Shown here piece by piece: positions 61,265-64,000 of a DNA stretch of 64,000 nt; within the stretch, counting starts at the first letter, position 1, and each line of letters opens with the position of its first letter. This stretch comes from Erpobdella octoculata (lineage: Eukaryota > Annelida > Clitellata > Hirudinida > Erpobdellidae). The DNA lies in assembly GCA_963978895.1 (NCBI GenBank), contig OZ022239.1:36971830-37035829 (forward strand). The letters run 5' to 3'. The position numbers and the translations under genes were made by a program. Under the pieces are notes generated by a model. That model had not been told where the DNA came from. It made no database searches and saw only the letters and a list, made by a program, of their open reading frames with translations.

Positions 61265-64000
61265 CTGTAATTTAAAAAATATTTGAATTATTTGATTGAA
61301 CAAAAAACAGGATACAAATAAGGAAAATAAATATCAAAATAAAAATTATCTGAAAAGATACATTTATTGACACACTTCTTCTTGAATAAAACGCCATTTA
61401 AATAATGAAAACTTATTTAATTACCTTCTGTTGTTATGTGTGTTTTACTGAGGTTGAGTTTTACTAGACTTTTTGATTCTTTAAGATTTCCTTTCAAGAT
61501 GAATTCATCTGTAATGCTGAAACATTGAAGAAAAAAACACATTTGCATGACTGCTTGGTCGAAACAAGCTACAACAATGAAAACATATTAATGAAAAATT
61601 CTTACTTTGTCATTGAAAGACTCAACTCTCTTAATCTTGGAAGGTCTAAAATATAATTATTAGCAACATTTATTCAAAATTAAAAAAAAATTGTATGGCA
61701 TAAATTTATATTCACATTTGACTACAGCAGCTCCGGAATCTGTAACAGTCACTCGGTCAACAGACAATTCTTCAAGATATTTTAAACCTACAAAAGATTA
61801 TTCGAATTTCATTAATTTACTTTGTCACATCTTTGTTTTTAATGTTAAAATTTGAACTTGAACTTTGAACGACCTTTAAGGAAGGCGAGACCATCATCAG
61901 TTATCTTTGTATTGCTGAGAAATAACTTTCTAAGACTTTAAAACAAACTTGTTTTAATATTTGAATTAACTAAAGTTAAAGTATTAAAAAAAATCAAATC
62001 TTACGTTGTAATTCTACCAATGTAAGGCATGGACTCATCGGTGATGTAGATATAATTGCTCAAATCGAGTGAAACCAAAGGCATTCCTTATGAATATTTA
62101 ACCACATCCTTTTTATTAATTTATTCATCAATCAAAATTCTATAATATTGTCATTCAGCAACACCACCAAATAAAAAATAAAACTCTGTACAAAAGCAAG
62201 ATCACATATAATTATTAATAATGCAAAGTAATAAAGTAAGTCTTAAGTCCTAATTTGAACTTCTAGACTGCACTTGTGCTCAGAATCAGTACTGGCCGAC
62301 ATTGCTTCTGTTTAATTTTTCCGCCATTCGTTTAAAATTTTTTCTTGGGTGTACAAAAACAAGCATGAAATCATGATTATTCATTTATACACTTTTTAGA
62401 ATATAATAATGTCTATCTGCATGTTTAAATACCATATTCAAGCATCCCAACGATTCACTATATAGTTTATGAAAACTTAATATTTGTATTTGAGAAGAGA
62501 TAATAAAAGACGTTTGATCACAATTAAAAGTTTATCATAGAACACTTAAACTGAACTGAACTGGATAAAATCAGATTAGGCTGTAAAAAAACTATTTTAA
62601 ACAGTATAAAACCAGATTAAATAGAATAAAATCAGATTAAACTTGATGAAACAGGAACTTACCACACAAAAATGGAATTCCTTTATCTGATAAAGTCAAT
62701 CTATTTGGAAGATTAAACTCTGTCAGTTTCAGTTCTGGATTAAATATTTCCACATACCATTAAATTAATTAAGAAAAAAAAGAATACAGTCCAACTAATG
62801 CAATCTTAATCAAATAAATATAATTCACACTAATTTATTTTAAATTTAAAAAACCCACTCGTGAGATAACTGAGAGATCTGTTACTCGATATTTCAGTCG
62901 TGTGTGACAGATCAAGACATCGAAGTTTCGTCATTCCTTCAAGTCGACTGATGGCATCAGTGGTCACAGGTGTACTTGACAGGTTCAGTCGTTCTAATGT
63001 TTTTATCTCTTCAATGCCTTTGATATCTGATATCTAGCGAATGAACAGTTTAATGTTTATTAAACGGAAACAAATTGTATATATATATATATATAATTAA
63101 TTTTAAATGTAAATATTAAATCATTTTTTAGGATGATCAAAATTACAATATATTATTGAATTTTAAACACAATCCTATATGATAAAGTGAATCAGATGAA
63201 TGCCTAGACAATCAATGAATTAAGTTCAAACACGTTTCCATTTTCTTGGTTATAAAATAACATTGCAATAAACCAGGGGTCTCCAAACTGCGGCCCGCGA
63301 GGCCCTCTCATGCAGCCCGCAAAGACTTTTTATATTTAAACAAAAAATTTAATTTGTATTAATTTTTTTAAATATTATATTTTTCCAATTTATCTTAAAA
63401 AAATCATACAATTTAATTTTTACTTTTATTTCACATTCTACTTCACTCAGTTTGTTGTCAGCCTGCGTACTTGAGTTTTTATCGCTGCCAAATAATTTCG
63501 ATTTTTCTTTTAATTTATAAAGATTCTTTTTCAATAAAAAAATTAGTAACTTTTTTCTTTTCCAATGGTAAAAAATTAAAAGAAAAGTTTGAAAAATACC
63601 CGGAAATAATTTATTACGCTTTTCTCCATGATTACCATTGTTTTGTACTGTCATATAATTGTGAAATGTGTAGAACTCTATTTTAATTAGTGATAATGAC
63701 TTGTCAGTGTGCATTTTTTGAGCCATATTGTGTGAGAGATAGTTTCACTATTTATTCATGTTGAAATAACTTTATTTTTACACAACATTAAATATAATAT
63801 TAAATAATAATAAAACTATAAATATATAATTAAAAGCAACATCTATGTTTTGATTCTTTCTTATATTGACCTCTAGTGTGTAGTCGGCCCCCCAAACTAC
63901 TGTTGACAGTTAATGCGGCCCTCCGGCCGAAAAGTTTGGAGACCCCTGCAGTAAACAATAAACGAGCTGAAGAAAACATTATAACTCACCTGGCACGTTT
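61110..64000 (-). CDS. Leucine-rich-repeat protein, C-terminal part (gene continues off window)
   Basis: Nine exons (the first only 11 bp in the window) join in frame with GT-AG introns of 70-960 bp. The protein is a run of LRRs of about 24-26 residues: TLERLNLSSTPVTTDAISRL, KLRCLDLSHTTEI, LVSLDLSNYIYITDESMPYI, LFLSNTKITDDGLAFLKGL, LEELSVDRVTVTDSGAAVV, LRELSLSMTNITDEF, LVKLNLSKTHITTEGL and LTTLNI. It ends with a short non-repeat tail. The L..L.LS...ITD.GL pattern fits RI-like/cysteine-containing LRR proteins such as F-box/LRR proteins, but the N-terminal domain that would decide is not in the window. Most introns fall in phase 1, at related positions of the repeat, as in genes grown by exon duplication. 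Confidence 0.85.
61435..61516 (-). CDS. LRR gene exon
   Basis: ITDEFILKGNLKESKSLVKL then NLSKTHITTE. The acceptor is TGTTTCAG and the donor GTAATT. Confidence 0.85.
61606..61645 (-). CDS. LRR gene micro-exon (40 bp)
   Basis: LPRLRELSLSMT, half a leucine-rich repeat. The acceptor is TTTTAG and the donor GTAAGA. Frame continuity on both sides supports it despite its size. Confidence 0.8.
61716..61787 (-). CDS. LRR gene exon
   Basis: LKYLEELSVDRVTVTDSGAA then VVK. The acceptor is CTTTTGTAG and the donor GTGAAT. Confidence 0.83.
61874..61929 (-). CDS. LRR gene exon (56 bp)
   Basis: KLFLSNTKITDDGLAFLK. The acceptor is AAGTCTTAG and the donor GTCGTT. Confidence 0.83.
62005..62086 (-). CDS. LRR gene exon
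   Basis: MPLVSLDLSNYIYITDESMP then YIGRIT. The acceptor is TTCATAAG and the donor GTAAGA. Confidence 0.83.
62663..62734 (-). CDS. LRR gene exon
   Basis: LKLTEFNLPNRLTLSDKGIP then FLC. The acceptor is TTAATCCAG and the donor GTAAGT. Confidence 0.84.
62886..63026 (-). CDS. LRR gene exon
   Basis: IKGIEEIKTLERLNLSSTPV, then TTDAISRLEGMTKLRCLDL and SHTTEIS. The acceptor at 63027 (ATATCAG) was chosen because it keeps phase 1, as in neighbouring introns. An alternative AG 7 bp upstream would give ISDIKGI. Confidence 0.82.
63274..63948. mobile_element. hAT-type MITE in an LRR-gene intron
   Basis: The ends CAGGGGTCTCCAAACT and AGTTTGGAGACCCCTG are perfect 16-bp inverted repeats, with GCGGCCC-rich subterminal sequence. 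The flanks CAATAAAC and CAGTAAAC match at 7 of 8 positions, the hAT target length. The 675-bp AT-rich interior has no transposase. Confidence 0.92.
63990..64000 (-). CDS. LRR gene exon, partial at window edge
   Basis: Only the last 11 bases (ending GCCAG) before the donor GTGAGT are in the window. The reading N-V-P-(D) joins the next exon in frame. Confidence 0.6.

Overview
All calls were made by eye from sequence, with family assignments from remembered motifs. No database search, alignment program or transcript data was available.

The window looks like an AT-rich, repeat-dense nuclear region of an invertebrate metazoan. The evidence is spliced genes with short GT-AG introns, very long simple-sequence arrays, and a mix of animal transposons: LINEs of several clades, a Penelope-type fragment, hAT, mariner-type, piggyBac and Helitrons. 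The taxon cannot be fixed from the sequence.

Two host genes can be supported, both on the minus strand. The first runs from about 50418 down to about 34859. It is a homologue of cytosolic leucyl-tRNA synthetase (LARS1 type) rebuilt from 13 core exons plus five C-terminal exons present twice in tandem. Every junction keeps the frame. The CP1 editing domain is absent: the exon ending 43059 joins the exon starting 42908 in frame. Several catalytic motifs have decayed: the KMSKS loop reads KLSTS, the GMP part of HCTGMP is lost and LPWDEQW is replaced, while the HIGH box is intact as HLGH. It looks like a diverged, possibly non-catalytic paralogue, and this is the most unusual item in the window. 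The second gene (61110 to beyond 64000) encodes the C-terminal part of a leucine-rich-repeat protein in short exons.

Layout. 1-8.5 kb: a hAT tail inserted in a LINE (ORF1 plus ORF2, minus strand), then a decayed multicopy ORF split by an L2-like LINE. 8.5-16 kb: two hAT remnants, a mariner-type transposase pseudogene, TA arrays and diverged repeats. 16-26.5 kb: Helitron-like elements, a CR1-like RT, a 1.1 kb ACAT array, an L2 tail, a 0.7 kb TTTA array and a speculative small secreted-peptide gene. 27-31.6 kb: a three-level nest (hAT, then a terminal-inverted-repeat element, then a nearly complete RTE-like LINE). 31.6-34.8 kb: largely featureless. 34.8-50.4 kb: the LARS-like gene, with a hAT, Helitrons and a piggyBac in its introns. 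50.5-61 kb: an 18-bp minisatellite family tied to Helitron 3' ends, a second piggyBac end, a Penelope-like fragment, a 0.7 kb duplication and an ATT array. 61-64 kb: the LRR gene with a hAT-type MITE in one intron.
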